DNA of 64,000 bases, taken from NCBI RefSeq assembly GCF_002001005.1, contig NZ_MUNX01000093.1, positions 1 to 64,000 on the forward strand, given 5' to 3'. This DNA is from Flavobacterium sp. A45. Lineage in GTDB: Bacteria > Bacteroidota > Bacteroidia > Flavobacteriales > Flavobacteriaceae. Made by a program: the position numbers and the translations under genes. The stretch's first letter is position 1, and each line of letters opens with the position of its first letter. The notes below the pieces were generated by a model. That model ran no database searches, was not told the DNA's origin, and saw nothing but the letters and a program-made list of their open reading frames with translations. Shown one piece after another: positions 42,422 through 51,694 of the stretch.

Positions 42422-43585
42422 ATGTCGAAAATTCTGATTATCGAAGACGAAGAAGCTATTAGAAGAGTATTGTCCAAAATACTTTGTGAAGAAAATGAGT
42501 CTTATGAAGTTGATGTAGCCGAAGATGGTGTCATTGGACTTGAAAAAATAAAAGGAAATGACTATGATCTGGTTTTATGCGATATAAAAATGCCAAAAAT
42601 GGATGGCGTTGAATTACTTGAAGCCGTAAAAAAAATTGATAACGAAATTCCTATTGTAATGATTTCAGGACATGGGGATATGGAAACAGCAATCAATACC
42701 ATGCGCATGGGCGCATTTGATTATATCTCAAAGCCACCCGATTTAAACCGATTGCTGAATACAGTCCGAAATGCATTAGACAAGAAAAAATTGGTTGTCG
42801 AGAATAAAATTCTGAAGAAAAAAGTAAGTAAGAAATACGAAATAATAGGGGAAAGTGAACCAATCAATCTGGTAAAAGTCATGATTGATAAAGTGGCTAA
42901 AACCGATGCAAGAGTCCTCATAACAGGTCTAAACGGAACTGGAAAGGAATTGGTTGCCCATCAGTTACATGACAAAAGCGATCGTTCTAGTGCACCAATG
43001 GTTGAAGTGAATTGTGCGGCTATTCCTAGTGAATTGATAGAAAGCGAATTGTTTGGGCACACAAAAGGAGCCTTTACATCGGCGGTAAAAGATCGCGCAG
43101 GGAAATTTGAAGTAGCCAATAAAGGAACTATTTTCTTGGATGAAATTGGAGACATGAGTTTGTCGGCTCAAGCCAAAGTTTTGAGAGCTTTACAAGAAGG
43201 AATCATAACACGAGTAGGGGCAGACAATGATATAAAAATCGATGTACGTGTTATTGCTGCTACCAATAAAGATTTAAAAAAGGAAATTTCTGAAGGCCGT
43301 TTTAGAGAAGATTTGTATCATCGTTTGGCAGTTATTCTAATAAATGTACCTTCTTTAAATAATAGAAGGGAAGACATACCTTCTTTGATTGAGCATTTTA
43401 CAAATAAAATAGCAATTGAACAAGGTAATGCAGTTAAGCATTTTTCAGCGGAGGCCATTCGTTTGTTGCAAGAATATGATTGGACAGGAAATATTAGAGA
43501 ATTACGCAATGTGGTAGAACGCTTGATAATACTTGGAGGTAACGAAATTTCCGAAAGTGATGTTAAGGCTTTTGCGAGTAAATAA
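42422..43585 (+). CDS. Sigma-54-dependent response regulator lacking a DNA-binding domain
   Basis: A 387-residue two-domain protein. The receiver domain (1-120) has acidic residues IIEDEE and the phospho-acceptor Asp54 (VLCDIKMPKMDG). The AAA+ sigma-54 activator domain (~140-370) has Walker A GLNGTGKE, Walker B GTIFLDEIGD and the arginine-finger region. The sigma-54 contact loop reads GAFTSA (216-221) instead of GAFTGA. The chain stops right after the AAA+ lid (LRNVVERLIILGG...SDVKAFASK), so no Fis-type helix-turn-helix is present. Such forms may act from solution without an enhancer site. No histidine kinase gene lies beside it. Confidence 0.92.
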   Translation: MSKILIIEDEEAIRRVLSKILCEENESYEVDVAEDGVIGLEKIKGNDYDLVLCDIKMPKMDGVELLEAVKKIDNEIPIVMISGHGDMETAINTMRMGAFDYISKPPDLNRLLNTVRNALDKKKLVVENKILKKKVSKKYEIIGESEPINLVKVMIDKVAKTDARVLITGLNGTGKELVAHQLHDKSDRSSAPMVEVNCAAIPSELIESELFGHTKGAFTSAVKDRAGKFEVANKGTIFLDEIGDMSLSAQAKVLRALQEGIITRVGADNDIKIDVRVIAATNKDLKKEISEGRFREDLYHRLAVILINVPSLNNRREDIPSLIEHFTNKIAIEQGNAVKHFSAEAIRLLQEYDWTGNIRELRNVVERLIILGGNEISESDVKAFASK

Positions 43586-43590
43586 TAAGG

Positions 43591-43675
43591 AATTTAATGG
43601 TTTAAAAATTTAATGGTTTAAAGATTTGGCGTCTATTTTTAATCTTTCAATTATTTCAATTTTTAATCTTTCAAT
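43591..43675. repeat. Doubled-word spacer before the DEAD-box-like gene
   Basis: A 16-bp word, AATTTAATGGTTTAAA, is repeated in tandem (43591-43606, 43607-43622). A second 16-bp word, TTTTTAATCTTTCAAT, occurs at 43636-43651 and 43660-43675. The two words are partly complementary (TTAAAGATT against AATCTTT), so the spacer can fold loosely. No gene is encoded. Confidence 0.6.
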
Positions 43676-43683
43676 AATAAGAA

Positions 43684-44403
43684 ATGAAACTAAAGAAAAT
43701 AAATCAAGTATTGCAGGAAGCCTTAATTGATTGCGGGTTGACAGAAGCAAATGAAATGCAAAAAGAAACTTTTTCGACCATAAAAAGTGGATCGGATGCA
43801 ATTGTTGTTTCTCCAAAAGGTTCGGGAAAATCTACGACTATCGTGATGAATGTCATTCAGCAACTGGTTTGCGAAGGAGAGGAATCGCCACGTGCCTTAA
43901 TTATTGTGGAAGACAAAGCTAAGGTTCTTGAAATGGAAGAACTTTTCGAAAAGTTTGGAAAATTTACCAACTTGAGAGTATATGGCGTTCACGATAAAGG
44001 GGATATGGAATATGATAAAAATTATATTTCTGCCGGTATAGATGTTCTTATTGGGACTCCTAATAAATTGAGTGATATGTTTACTACAGCTGGGTATAAT
44101 GTAAACCGATTGAGAATGTTTATACTTGATGATGCTGACCCGATTTTGAAACTGCGTCACGAAACAAAAATCATGCGAATCTCAAATAGTATTGCCAAAA
44201 CGCAACGAATTATTTTTACAGAAAAATTAACGGAGCGAATCGAAATCTTGGCAGATAAAATGTTGTTAGAACCTTATGTTTTTGATTTTGAGGAAGAATA
44301 TGACGAAGATGAAGAGGATTTTGAAGAAGAAGAATCTGTAAATCCAGATGTTGATGATTTTGAAGAAGAAGATGAGGAGATTGATGATGACGAAGAGGAA
44401 TAA
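43684..44403 (+). CDS. Single-domain DEAD-box-like protein
   Basis: A 239-residue protein with only RecA domain 1 of a DEAD-box helicase. A Q-motif-like region (EANEMQKETF), Walker A SPKGSGKSTTIV, motif Ib GTPNKL and motif II LDDADPIL (DDAD in place of DEAD) are visible. Domain 2, which carries motifs IV-VI and the arginine fingers, is missing. The last ~40 residues are almost all Asp and Glu. Without domain 2 it should not unwind RNA by itself; a nucleotide-dependent binding or partner role is more likely. The acidic tail is not a frameshift product, since it runs cleanly to a stop at 44403. Confidence 0.85.
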   Translation: MKLKKINQVLQEALIDCGLTEANEMQKETFSTIKSGSDAIVVSPKGSGKSTTIVMNVIQQLVCEGEESPRALIIVEDKAKVLEMEELFEKFGKFTNLRVYGVHDKGDMEYDKNYISAGIDVLIGTPNKLSDMFTTAGYNVNRLRMFILDDADPILKLRHETKIMRISNSIAKTQRIIFTEKLTERIEILADKMLLEPYVFDFEEEYDEDEEDFEEEESVNPDVDDFEEEDEEIDDDEEE

Positions 44404-44513
44404 AATTTAAGAAGAAATCAGAAGACAGGAAGCAAGACTCCGAACGTACAAGTTTTTAAGATGCTTTTAGTTTAATGATTTGATATAATAATAATTTAAA
44501 AAATAAAATCATC

Positions 44514-44732
44514 ATGGGATTAATGAAGGTATTTTCGGGAAGTGAAATTTTGGCATTGTCTTTGCAAGAGAGGATAGAGGCCGCTGGAGTGGAAACTACA
44601 ATTAAAAATAACATTCAGTCAGCCAGAATGTCTGGTTTTCCAAATTTGGACTCAGCTGTCGAAGTGTTTATCCAAGAAACTGATTTTGCAAAAGCAAATC
44701 CGGTTATCGAAGAATTTAGGTTGAGTATCTAG
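44514..44732 (+). CDS. DUF2007-family small protein
   Basis: A 72-residue soluble protein. The pattern KVFSGSEILALSLQERIEAAGVE...VEVFIQETDFAKANPVIEEF fits DUF2007 (putative signal-transducing protein, a small ferredoxin-like fold). Function is unknown. It lies 110 bp after the DEAD-box-like gene and ends at a strong terminator. Confidence 0.8.
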   Translation: MGLMKVFSGSEILALSLQERIEAAGVETTIKNNIQSARMSGFPNLDSAVEVFIQETDFAKANPVIEEFRLSI

Positions 44733-44761
44733 TTAAATTAAATTAATTTGATTTTTTTTTG

Positions 44762-44797
44762 AAAAACCTTGAGACTTATTTGTATCAAGGTTTTTTT
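44762..44797 (+). terminator. Intrinsic terminator after the DUF2007 gene
   Basis: AAAAACCTTGA (44762-44772) pairs with TCAAGGTTTTT (44785-44795), with a 12-nt loop and a seven-T run. The next gene starts 16 nt later, so the HAD gene needs a promoter overlapping this hairpin or some read-through. Confidence 0.9.
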
Positions 44798-44813
44798 GTA
44801 ATATAATTTTAGA

Positions 44814-45626
44814 ATGAAAGAAGTACAATACAAAATGATTGTTTTGGATATGGATGATACGTTGTTAACCGATGACCATACCATATCTGATGAGAATAAA
44901 GAAATGATTTTTAAAGCTCAGGAAAAGGGCGTTTATGTTGTTTTAGCCTCAGGAAGGCCAACTTCGGCGATGACGGCTTATGCAAAAGAACTTAAAATGG
45001 ATTTCTATAATTCATATATGCTTTCTTATAATGGGGCTGTAATTACCGACCTGAAGGAGGATAAAATTCTTTTTGAACAAACCTTGACCAAAGAGCAAAT
45101 CCATGAATTGTATGATTATAGTTTAAAAAGCAAAACGCATATCATTACTTATGTAAATGATGAAATTGTTAGTGAAACCGATTCGGAATACATTGATGTT
45201 GAAAAGCATATTACAGGTTTGGTACACAATAAAGTAGAGAGTTTCAAGGATACTGTACAGACCAATGCGGTAAAATGTATTTTATTGGAAGAGCCATCTT
45301 ATCTCAAAACCGTTGAAGATGATTTGAAACTGGCGATGCCACATTTGAGCGTTTCTATGTCCAAACCGTTTTTTCTTGAAGTTGCCCAACAGGGTATAGA
45401 CAAAGCTTACAGTTTGAAAAAACTGGCAAAGAAATTAGATATTCATCAAAGCGAAATCATTGCCGTTGGAAATGCAGGAAATGATTTGACCATGATTGAG
45501 TATGCTGGCTTGGGTGTTTGGGTTGATAATGTAACTCCTGAATTGAGAGACAAAGCCGATTTAATTGTGGCTTCCAATAATAATCATGGTGTTGCTGAGG
45601 TAATTAGACGTTATATTTTGAATTAA
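44814..45626 (+). CDS. Cof-type HAD-family phosphatase
   Basis: A 270-residue cytoplasmic phosphatase. HAD motif I is LDMDDTLL with nucleophile Asp12 and acid/base Asp14, motif II is LASGRPTS, motif III is the Lys in GIDKAYSLKKLAKKL, and motif IV is AVGNAGNDLTMIEYAG. The C2b cap lies between motifs II and III (~85-185). The family removes phosphate from sugar phosphates, FMN or pyridoxal phosphate; which one is not predictable here. Its TAA stop overlaps the ATG of the next gene by one base (TAATG), so the two are translationally coupled. Confidence 0.94.
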   Translation: MKEVQYKMIVLDMDDTLLTDDHTISDENKEMIFKAQEKGVYVVLASGRPTSAMTAYAKELKMDFYNSYMLSYNGAVITDLKEDKILFEQTLTKEQIHELYDYSLKSKTHIITYVNDEIVSETDSEYIDVEKHITGLVHNKVESFKDTVQTNAVKCILLEEPSYLKTVEDDLKLAMPHLSVSMSKPFFLEVAQQGIDKAYSLKKLAKKLDIHQSEIIAVGNAGNDLTMIEYAGLGVWVDNVTPELRDKADLIVASNNNHGVAEVIRRYILN

Positions 45627-46153
45627 TGAAATCCTATATAGAAACAGAAAGATTAATTTTAAGGGAAGTGATTTCTTCTGATGACGAAGGAATGTTTGAA
45701 TTGGATTCGAATCCCGAAGTGCATCGTTTTTTAGGAAATAAGCCTGTAAAGCATATTGATGAAAGTAGATTGTATATTGAAAATTTAAAACAACAATATA
45801 CGGAAAACGGAATTGGTCGTTGGGCAGTAATTCTAAAAGAAACCAATGAATTTATTGGATGGTCGGGTATAAAGTTAATTAAGGAATCTATCAATAATCA
45901 TCAAAACTTTTATGAGATTGGGTATCGTTTTATACAAAAACATTGGGGAAAAGGTTATGCTACCGAAGCAGGACTGGCTTTTGTGGATTATGCCTTTAAT
46001 GAAATGAAAGTGGATGCTCTTTATGCTTATGCAGATATTGGGAATAAGGATTCAAGAAAAATACTAGAAAAACTGGGAATGTATTATGTTAATTCCTTTG
46101 AATACGATGGAGAAGAAGAAGTCTGGTATGAAATGAAAAACCCCAATTTATAA
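45626..46153 (+). CDS. GNAT-family N-acetyltransferase
   Basis: A 175-residue acetyltransferase of the RimJ/RimL-like group. ETERLILREVISSDDEGMFEL opens the fold, and the acetyl-CoA loop is HWGKGYATEAGLAFVDYAF. The C-terminal DIGNKDSRKILEKLGM is typical of the group. It transfers acetyl groups to an amine, either a protein N-terminus or a small molecule. It is coupled to the HAD gene and followed by a bidirectional terminator. Confidence 0.9.
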   Translation: MKSYIETERLILREVISSDDEGMFELDSNPEVHRFLGNKPVKHIDESRLYIENLKQQYTENGIGRWAVILKETNEFIGWSGIKLIKESINNHQNFYEIGYRFIQKHWGKGYATEAGLAFVDYAFNEMKVDALYAYADIGNKDSRKILEKLGMYYVNSFEYDGEEEVWYEMKNPNL

Positions 46154-46171
46154 TTTTCCATTTTCAGAAAA

Positions 46172-46234
46172 AAATCCGTCTCGTTGAACTGTCCCCAAAA
46201 TTTAAATACTTTGGGCGTTCAACGAGACGGATTT
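46172..46234. terminator. Long bidirectional hairpin between convergent genes
   Basis: Perfect 18-bp arms, AAATCCGTCTCGTTGAAC (46172-46189) and GTTCAACGAGACGGATTT (46217-46234), enclose a second stem CCCAAA (46194-46199) with TTTGGG (46210-46215). The composite stem is unusually long and GC-rich for this DNA. It separates the GNAT gene from the minus-strand gene at 46312 and is probably a shared terminator, or a small mobile palindrome used as one. Confidence 0.8.
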
Positions 46235-46311
46235 ATTATGATTTTTTGTCGTTGTAGAGATATACTGTAAATTATCGACTGCAGTTCATCTCTACAAAAT
46301 GGATTTATAGG

Positions 46312-46833
46312 TTATTTTTTGGCAACCGAAATAAAATAACTATTTCCGTCACCCATTGTTAGTTTTATTCTTTCGTCACATACATCGATGACAAATTTAC
46401 CATTGTCATAACAGGTACAAGTTGTTTTCTTGTCTTTCGACATTTCGTTGTCACATTTTCCTGTTTTATAACCTGCCAATTGTGGAGTATAAAAAGAAAC
46501 CAAATCGGTTGAAGCAGTTACTAATGAAATGATGCTGGCTGAGTTATCATTTGCAATTCTGTAAACGATTCTGTCTGTATAGTTGATGTTGTCCACCGAA
46601 ACTTTTCTGATATAGGTATAAGAAGTTGAAGCAGTTTCAACTGATTTTTCTTCAAATTTAAAGCCAAGACTTCTAATGTCAAGATTGAACCTCTCCTGTG
46701 AATTGTGACTTGCCCAAGCTGTCAGTGTACTAATTGTTGGAAAAGGATTTTTAGTTGCTATTGCCGGTGCATTTTGAGCTTGTGAGCAAAGTGTAACAAA
46801 TAGTAGGGAGATTGTGAGGTAGAATGATTTCAT
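46312..46833 (-). CDS. Exported protein of unknown function
   Basis: A 173-residue protein with a clear signal peptide (FYLTISLLFVTLCSQAQ). The mature part has a predicted mix of strands and four cysteines (Cys in GKCDNEM, TCTCYDNG and DVCDER), which could form disulfides in the periplasm. Met-Gly-Asp-Gly near the end (TMGDGNSYFISVAKK) is not a known motif. I do not recognise a family. It stands alone between two hairpins. Confidence 0.7.
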   Translation of the reverse strand: MKSFYLTISLLFVTLCSQAQNAPAIATKNPFPTISTLTAWASHNSQERFNLDIRSLGFKFEEKSVETASTSYTYIRKVSVDNINYTDRIVYRIANDNSASIISLVTASTDLVSFYTPQLAGYKTGKCDNEMSKDKKTTCTCYDNGKFVIDVCDERIKLTMGDGNSYFISVAKK

Positions 46834-47377
46834 TTTTTGTTGTTATTTATTTAATATTAACCTACTCTTTATGGTTTTCGGCGATCCCATTTATTTTTGG
46901 AAAATAATATAGTTTTCTCTAAAGTTTGATTTCTAGAAATTTAAGACAATCTTTTGCAAGGAATGTAATGTGAATACTAATTTGATCCATTTTTTAAACA
47001 GATAAAATCATGTATTATTACTTCCCCACTGAATTATTTTTTGAAAAAATTAGTTTTTTGAGATTTTCAATAACGGAACACAGCGACTTTATTTGGTATG
47101 GGATAAAGTTAGTGCTGTTAAATTGTTTTTGGAATTGTGAAATTAGTATTTAAATAAATAAGAACAAAACCTTAAAGGGGAAAATAAAGCTTTTTTTATT
47201 AGTGAATTGAATACGTTTTTTAATTCTTTTTTGGGTTTAAAAAATGATATTTTTAGTTACAGGTAGTATGATATATAGGATAATTTTAATTGCATACTAT
47301 GTAAATTATCCTGATTTTCCTTTGGAGTTTTGGTGGTAGAAAAAATGGATTTGATGGTTTAAACCAATAGGGTAAAT
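46834..47377. other. Non-coding gap with an overlapping double hairpin
   Basis: No convincing gene is seen in this 544-bp AT-rich gap. At 47264-47312 two stems overlap: TAGTATG (47264-47270) with CATACTA (47293-47299), and AGGATAATTT (47277-47286) with AAATTATCCT (47303-47312). They interleave, so they could form a pseudoknot or two exclusive hairpins. Nothing else stands out. Confidence 0.4.
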
Positions 47378-47412
47378 AAAAAGGGGTTACTGTACTTGAG
47401 TAACCCCTTTTT
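47378..47412 (-). terminator. Terminator after the S9 peptidase gene
   Basis: AAAAAGGGGTTACT (47378-47391) pairs perfectly with AGTAACCCCTTTTT (47399-47412) around a 7-nt loop, with A/T tracts on both flanks. On the minus strand it follows the peptidase stop codon by 17 nt. Confidence 0.92.
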
Positions 47413-47429
47413 TTGTTTTTTTCGACGAT

Positions 47430-50087
47430 TTATATTCTAGTCACCGTCATTTTGGCATTAGCCATAGCAGGGATGACCTGAGTCATTTTTTCGGCCATTT
47501 TTGTGGTTGGATTGATCCAAAATGTAATATTGTCATTGGTGTTTTCATTGGCTTTGATTTCCACTTTCAAACAATCTTTAGCATTTACCATTTCATTACC
47601 CAGCACTTTTAAAGTTACCATTTTGGCTTTCATGGTAGTCATATCGGGTACTTCGAAAATCAATTGATAATCTTTTTGCAAAGGCAATCCGGCTATAACA
47701 GAGTCAAAACCAGCTCCGTCACACAGATAAGCTCCGGAGAAAGGCATTTCCGTTTTATTTCCTTTCATGTCGATACTCATTTTGTCTTTAGAAAAACTAG
47801 TAATAATGTTTTGCCCCATTTGTTGTATTTTTCTTGAAACAATCACCAAGTCATTTGTAAATTCGGCTTCGTCAACCATTTCTCCCATGGCTCCGGAAGC
47901 GATGTCTTTTACAGTCCAATTGGCTCCATTTTGAGAAATCGTTCGGCTCATGCTCATAGGGATAGTTTGTCCTTGCACTTCAATCACTAAATTATAATTA
48001 AGCGTTTGTGCTTTTAGGCTGTTGCTTAGTTTTGGTAAAGCAGCTGCCGATTTTACCGATTTAGCAGGTTCATAAGTCACTTTACTGATATCAACTGTCA
48101 ATTCTTTTAGCCTTTTTGCAACATTTTCAGGCATTTCTTTTTGGTATCTTCCGCCTAAAATGCCGGCCAAGAATTTTTCAGTTTCGGCATACATTGCCAT
48201 ACTGTTTATCGGTTTGCGAAAACCATGTCCTTCATCATCTGCCAATAGGTATGAAACTTGTTTTCCTTTGTCTCTCAAAGCTACTGTGATTTGATCCGCT
48301 TCTGCTTTTTTAACTCTTGGGTCGTTTGCTCCTTGTATGATTAATAAAGGTTTTACAATTTTGTCGGCACTAAATAATGGACTGGCTTCGCGGATTCTCT
48401 TTTTACCTTCTTCGGTATTTGGATCACCAACCATTCCGTATAGATAAGCTCTACCTGATTCCCAATAAGCTGGTACTGATTCTAATAATGTAAAAATATT
48501 ACTTGGCCCAACAATATCAACTCCACAGGCATATAAGTTTGGTGTGAAAGCCAATCCAGCTAAAGTGGCATAACCACCATAACTTCCTCCCATAATGGCT
48601 ACTTTGTCTTTGTTAGCGATACCTTTTTCAATCAAATGATTTACTCCGAAAGTGATATCGTCCTGCATCAATTTTCCCCATTGCAAATCACCTGCATTTA
48701 GGAATTTCTTCCCGTATCCACCACTTGCTCTAAAGTTGGGTTGTAAAACAGCATAGCCTCTGTTTGCCAAAAATTGAGCTTCAGAGTCATATCCCCAAGT
48801 ATCTCTAGGTCCTTTTGGTCCACCATGAACCAATACTACTAAAGGCAGATTCTTATCATTTTTTCCTATTGGTAAAGTTAAATAAGCTGGGATTTCTAAA
48901 CCATCACTACTTTTGTAGCGAATGGATTTCATTGGCGCCAAATATTGTTCAACCTTTTTTAAAGCAGGTCTTGGAACATACTGAAGTATCAATTCTTTGG
49001 TTTCAGTGTCAAAGAAATATGCTTCAGCGGCATATTTGTCACCCCAAGTACTAATTAAGAATTTTTTGTAATCTTTGGTAGCACTTTGGAAATTCACTTC
49101 CCTTCCTTGGAATTTTTTCTTCAAAAAGTTATAATTGCCTTCCCAAGTTTTATTTTTCCAATAATAATCAGTTTGATCATTGGTATAGGAAGTATATATA
49201 ATTTCACGTGTGTTATCGTCTATATTTATACCTCCAAAATCGACAGCGTTTTTGGGATCACTTTCCAATTTAGTCAATTTTAAAGTTTCTAAATCTATTA
49301 AGTATAAAGTAGAAAGATTCAAATCTCCTTTGTTGGTTACTAAATAAGCTTGTTTGTTGTCTGGTGTCCAACCAGTAATATAGGCTTGTTCGGTAACCAA
49401 GGTTTCATAAATTGGTGTCAAAACATCACCCACTTTTTTGTACATGATGGTGTTTCCTTTTTCATCGGTTTTAGATAAAACTCTTAGATTTTCTTCCCAA
49501 TCAAAATCGTAACCGGTGATTCTATCTTTATTTTCATATATTTTAGTCAATTCTCCAGTAGAAATTTTAAGTTGGTACAAATCGTGCCAAGCCTTGTCTC
49601 TGTCATTTAATCCGATCATCAACAGATCAGGATTCTTTTTGCTAACGATATTGATTTGAGCTGTAACCTCTTTTAGAGGAGTTAAGTTTCTGGCTTCTGG
49701 AACTTTACCTTCAGCAGCTGTTGCCATAGGGTTTACTGCAAATACGTTAATGTTTTCATCTCCGTCTTTGTCTTTTACAAACAAAATGTTTTTGGAATCA
49801 TGCGTCCAAAAGTAACCATACAATGGTCTTTTGCTATCAGTTAAGGGGCGTGCTTTGTCAAAAGGTTCGTCAAATTTTTTAACCCAGATATTCATAATGC
49901 CTTGGTATTCCTTCATGAAAGAAATCCATTTCCCATCAGGACTTAATTGTCCTCCGGATATTTCCGGGTTTCCAAAAAACAACTCTCGGTCAAGAATTGG
50001 AGTTGCGTTTTTGGTTTCTTTGGTCTGTGCTATCATGCTGCTAATCGAAATTAGGAACATGAAAAAGCAAAAGCTGTGTTTTTTCAT
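47430..50087 (-). CDS. S9-family serine peptidase with an extra C-terminal domain
   Basis: An 885-residue exported peptidase (signal peptide to ~residue 21). A beta-propeller covers ~35-390 ([38 protein letters not shown]). The alpha/beta hydrolase domain covers ~395-650 with Ser502 in GGSYGGY, Asp589 in [11 protein letters not shown] and His621 in DEGHGF, a complete triad in the expected order. The family cleaves short peptides or N-acyl amino acids. Beyond residue ~690 is a ~195-residue beta-rich extension ([38 protein letters not shown]) resembling DUF3108-like beta-barrel folds, not part of ordinary S9 enzymes. No frameshift is involved. Confidence 0.93.
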   Translation of the reverse strand: MKKHSFCFFMFLISISSMIAQTKETKNATPILDRELFFGNPEISGGQLSPDGKWISFMKEYQGIMNIWVKKFDEPFDKARPLTDSKRPLYGYFWTHDSKNILFVKDKDGDENINVFAVNPMATAAEGKVPEARNLTPLKEVTAQINIVSKKNPDLLMIGLNDRDKAWHDLYQLKISTGELTKIYENKDRITGYDFDWEENLRVLSKTDEKGNTIMYKKVGDVLTPIYETLVTEQAYITGWTPDNKQAYLVTNKGDLNLSTLYLIDLETLKLTKLESDPKNAVDFGGINIDDNTREIIYTSYTNDQTDYYWKNKTWEGNYNFLKKKFQGREVNFQSATKDYKKFLISTWGDKYAAEAYFFDTETKELILQYVPRPALKKVEQYLAPMKSIRYKSSDGLEIPAYLTLPIGKNDKNLPLVVLVHGGPKGPRDTWGYDSEAQFLANRGYAVLQPNFRASGGYGKKFLNAGDLQWGKLMQDDITFGVNHLIEKGIANKDKVAIMGGSYGGYATLAGLAFTPNLYACGVDIVGPSNIFTLLESVPAYWESGRAYLYGMVGDPNTEEGKKRIREASPLFSADKIVKPLLIIQGANDPRVKKAEADQITVALRDKGKQVSYLLADDEGHGFRKPINSMAMYAETEKFLAGILGGRYQKEMPENVAKRLKELTVDISKVTYEPAKSVKSAAALPKLSNSLKAQTLNYNLVIEVQGQTIPMSMSRTISQNGANWTVKDIASGAMGEMVDEAEFTNDLVIVSRKIQQMGQNIITSFSKDKMSIDMKGNKTEMPFSGAYLCDGAGFDSVIAGLPLQKDYQLIFEVPDMTTMKAKMVTLKVLGNEMVNAKDCLKVEIKANENTNDNITFWINPTTKMAEKMTQVIPAMANAKMTVTRI

Positions 50088-50177
50088 ACAATAGTGTTTT
50101 AATAGTTAAGAGGTATGTCGCTATTGTGATAAAAAAGTTACAAAAAAAATATCTTTTTATTTCTTGGGTTTTGTTCG

Positions 50178-50185
50178 TAAATTTG
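50178..50185 (+). promoter_or_regulatory. Candidate -7 element of mtaB
   Basis: TAAATTTG matches TAnnTTTG. A T-run CTTTTT at 50153-50158 stands where the -33 TTTG is expected. The gene start is 45 nt downstream. Confidence 0.5.
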
Positions 50186-50230
50186 CACACTTAAATTTTT
50201 TGACAACGATTTCATTAATTTAAGGTAATT

Positions 50231-51589
50231 ATGGAGAATAGAAAAAAAGTTGCTTTTTACACGCTTGGTTGCAAATTGAATTTTTCGGAAACATCAACAA
50301 TTGCGCGTAATTTAGAAGATGAAGGTTTTGATCGTGTCGATTTTGAGGAAGTGGCCGATATGTATGTAATCAATACTTGTTCGGTTACGGAGAATGCTGA
50401 TAAGCAATTCAAACAAGTGGTGCGCAAGGCAATGAAATTAAATGACAAGGCTTTTGTCGCTGCAGTTGGCTGTTATGCTCAGTTAAAACCAGAGGAATTA
50501 GCGAATGTCGATGGAGTAGATCTAGTTCTTGGGGCTACGGAGAAATTCAAACTTGCCGATTATATCAATGATTTATCGAAGAATGATTTTGGTGAAGTAC
50601 ATTCCTGTGAGATAGCCGAAGCCGATTTTTATGTTGGAAGTTATTCAATCGGGGATAGAACCCGCGCCTTTTTGAAAGTGCAGGATGGCTGTGATTATAA
50701 ATGTACCTATTGTACTATTCCGCTTGCTCGTGGAATTTCGAGAAGTGATGAATTGGAGAATGTTTTGAAAAATGCCTACGAAATTTCAAAACAAAATATC
50801 AAAGAAATTGTCCTGACGGGTGTCAATATTGGAGATTATGGAAAAGGGGAGTTCGGGAATAAAAAACACGAACATACTTTTCTGGAATTAGTTCAGGCTT
50901 TAGATGAGGTTGAAGGAATTGAAAGATTGCGTATTTCTTCGATTGAACCAAATTTATTGAAGAACGAAACGATAGAATTTGTTTCGAAAAGCAGAACTTT
51001 TGTACCGCATTTTCATATTCCGTTGCAATCAGGAAGCAATGATATATTGAAATTAATGAAGCGCCGTTATTTGCGTGAAGTGTATACAGAAAGAGTGAAT
51101 AAGATTCGTGAAGTAATGCCACACGCTTGTATTGGTGTGGATGTCATTGTTGGATTCCCTGGAGAAACCGATGAACATTTCTTGGAAACCTATCATTTCC
51201 TTAACGAAATGGATATTTCCTATTTACACGTTTTTACCTATTCGGAGCGTGATAATACGGAAGCTGCCGAAATGGAAGGCATCGTTCCTGCCAATGTTCG
51301 TGCCAAACGAAGCAAAATGCTACGCGGTTTATCAGTTAAAAAACGCCGTGCTTTTTATGAAAGCCAATTAGGTACAAACAGAACGGTACTTTTTGAAAGT
51401 GAAAATAAGGAAGGCTACATTCATGGTTTTACAGAGAATTACGTAAAAGTAAAAACACCTTGGAATCCAGAATTAGTAAACACTTTGCACGATATCAATT
51501 TGACAAGAATTGATGAGGACGGAAGCGTTCGAATGACGTTTACTTCGTCAGTTCGACCTGCGGTCTCGGGTTTGAATGTAGAGGTTTAA
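50231..51589 (+). CDS. mtaB: tRNA t6A37 methylthiotransferase MtaB
   Basis: A 452-residue radical-SAM enzyme that adds a methylthio group to t6A at position 37 of tRNAs reading ANN codons. The N-terminal MTTase domain has the three cluster cysteines (TLGCKLN, NTCSVTE and AVGCYAQL). The radical-SAM motif CxxxCxxC is Cys154/Cys158/Cys161 (CDYKCTYC). The C-terminal TRAM domain covers ~390-450. The length and the TLGCKLNFSET start fit MtaB, not MiaB or RimO. It is monocistronic. Confidence 0.96.
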   Translation: MENRKKVAFYTLGCKLNFSETSTIARNLEDEGFDRVDFEEVADMYVINTCSVTENADKQFKQVVRKAMKLNDKAFVAAVGCYAQLKPEELANVDGVDLVLGATEKFKLADYINDLSKNDFGEVHSCEIAEADFYVGSYSIGDRTRAFLKVQDGCDYKCTYCTIPLARGISRSDELENVLKNAYEISKQNIKEIVLTGVNIGDYGKGEFGNKKHEHTFLELVQALDEVEGIERLRISSIEPNLLKNETIEFVSKSRTFVPHFHIPLQSGSNDILKLMKRRYLREVYTERVNKIREVMPHACIGVDVIVGFPGETDEHFLETYHFLNEMDISYLHVFTYSERDNTEAAEMEGIVPANVRAKRSKMLRGLSVKKRRAFYESQLGTNRTVLFESENKEGYIHGFTENYVKVKTPWNPELVNTLHDINLTRIDEDGSVRMTFTSSVRPAVSGLNVEV

Positions 51590-51623
51590 AATATAAATTG
51601 GATTTCTAGTATAAAAAACAAAT

Positions 51624-51675
51624 ACGAATTGCACTAATTTACACAAAACTGTTCGTGTAAATTAGTGCAATTCGT
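51624..51675. terminator. 21-bp perfect inverted repeat between convergent genes
   Basis: Perfect 21-bp arms at 51624-51644 (ACGAATTGCACTAATTTACA, then C) and 51655-51675 enclose a 10-nt loop. T/A tracts flank both sides, so it can end transcripts of mtaB and of the minus-strand SDR gene. The wording (gcactaatttacac) resembles short repeats I remember from other flavobacterial intergenic regions. Confidence 0.75.
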
Positions 51676-51694
51676 GTTTTATAAATCTTGAAGA

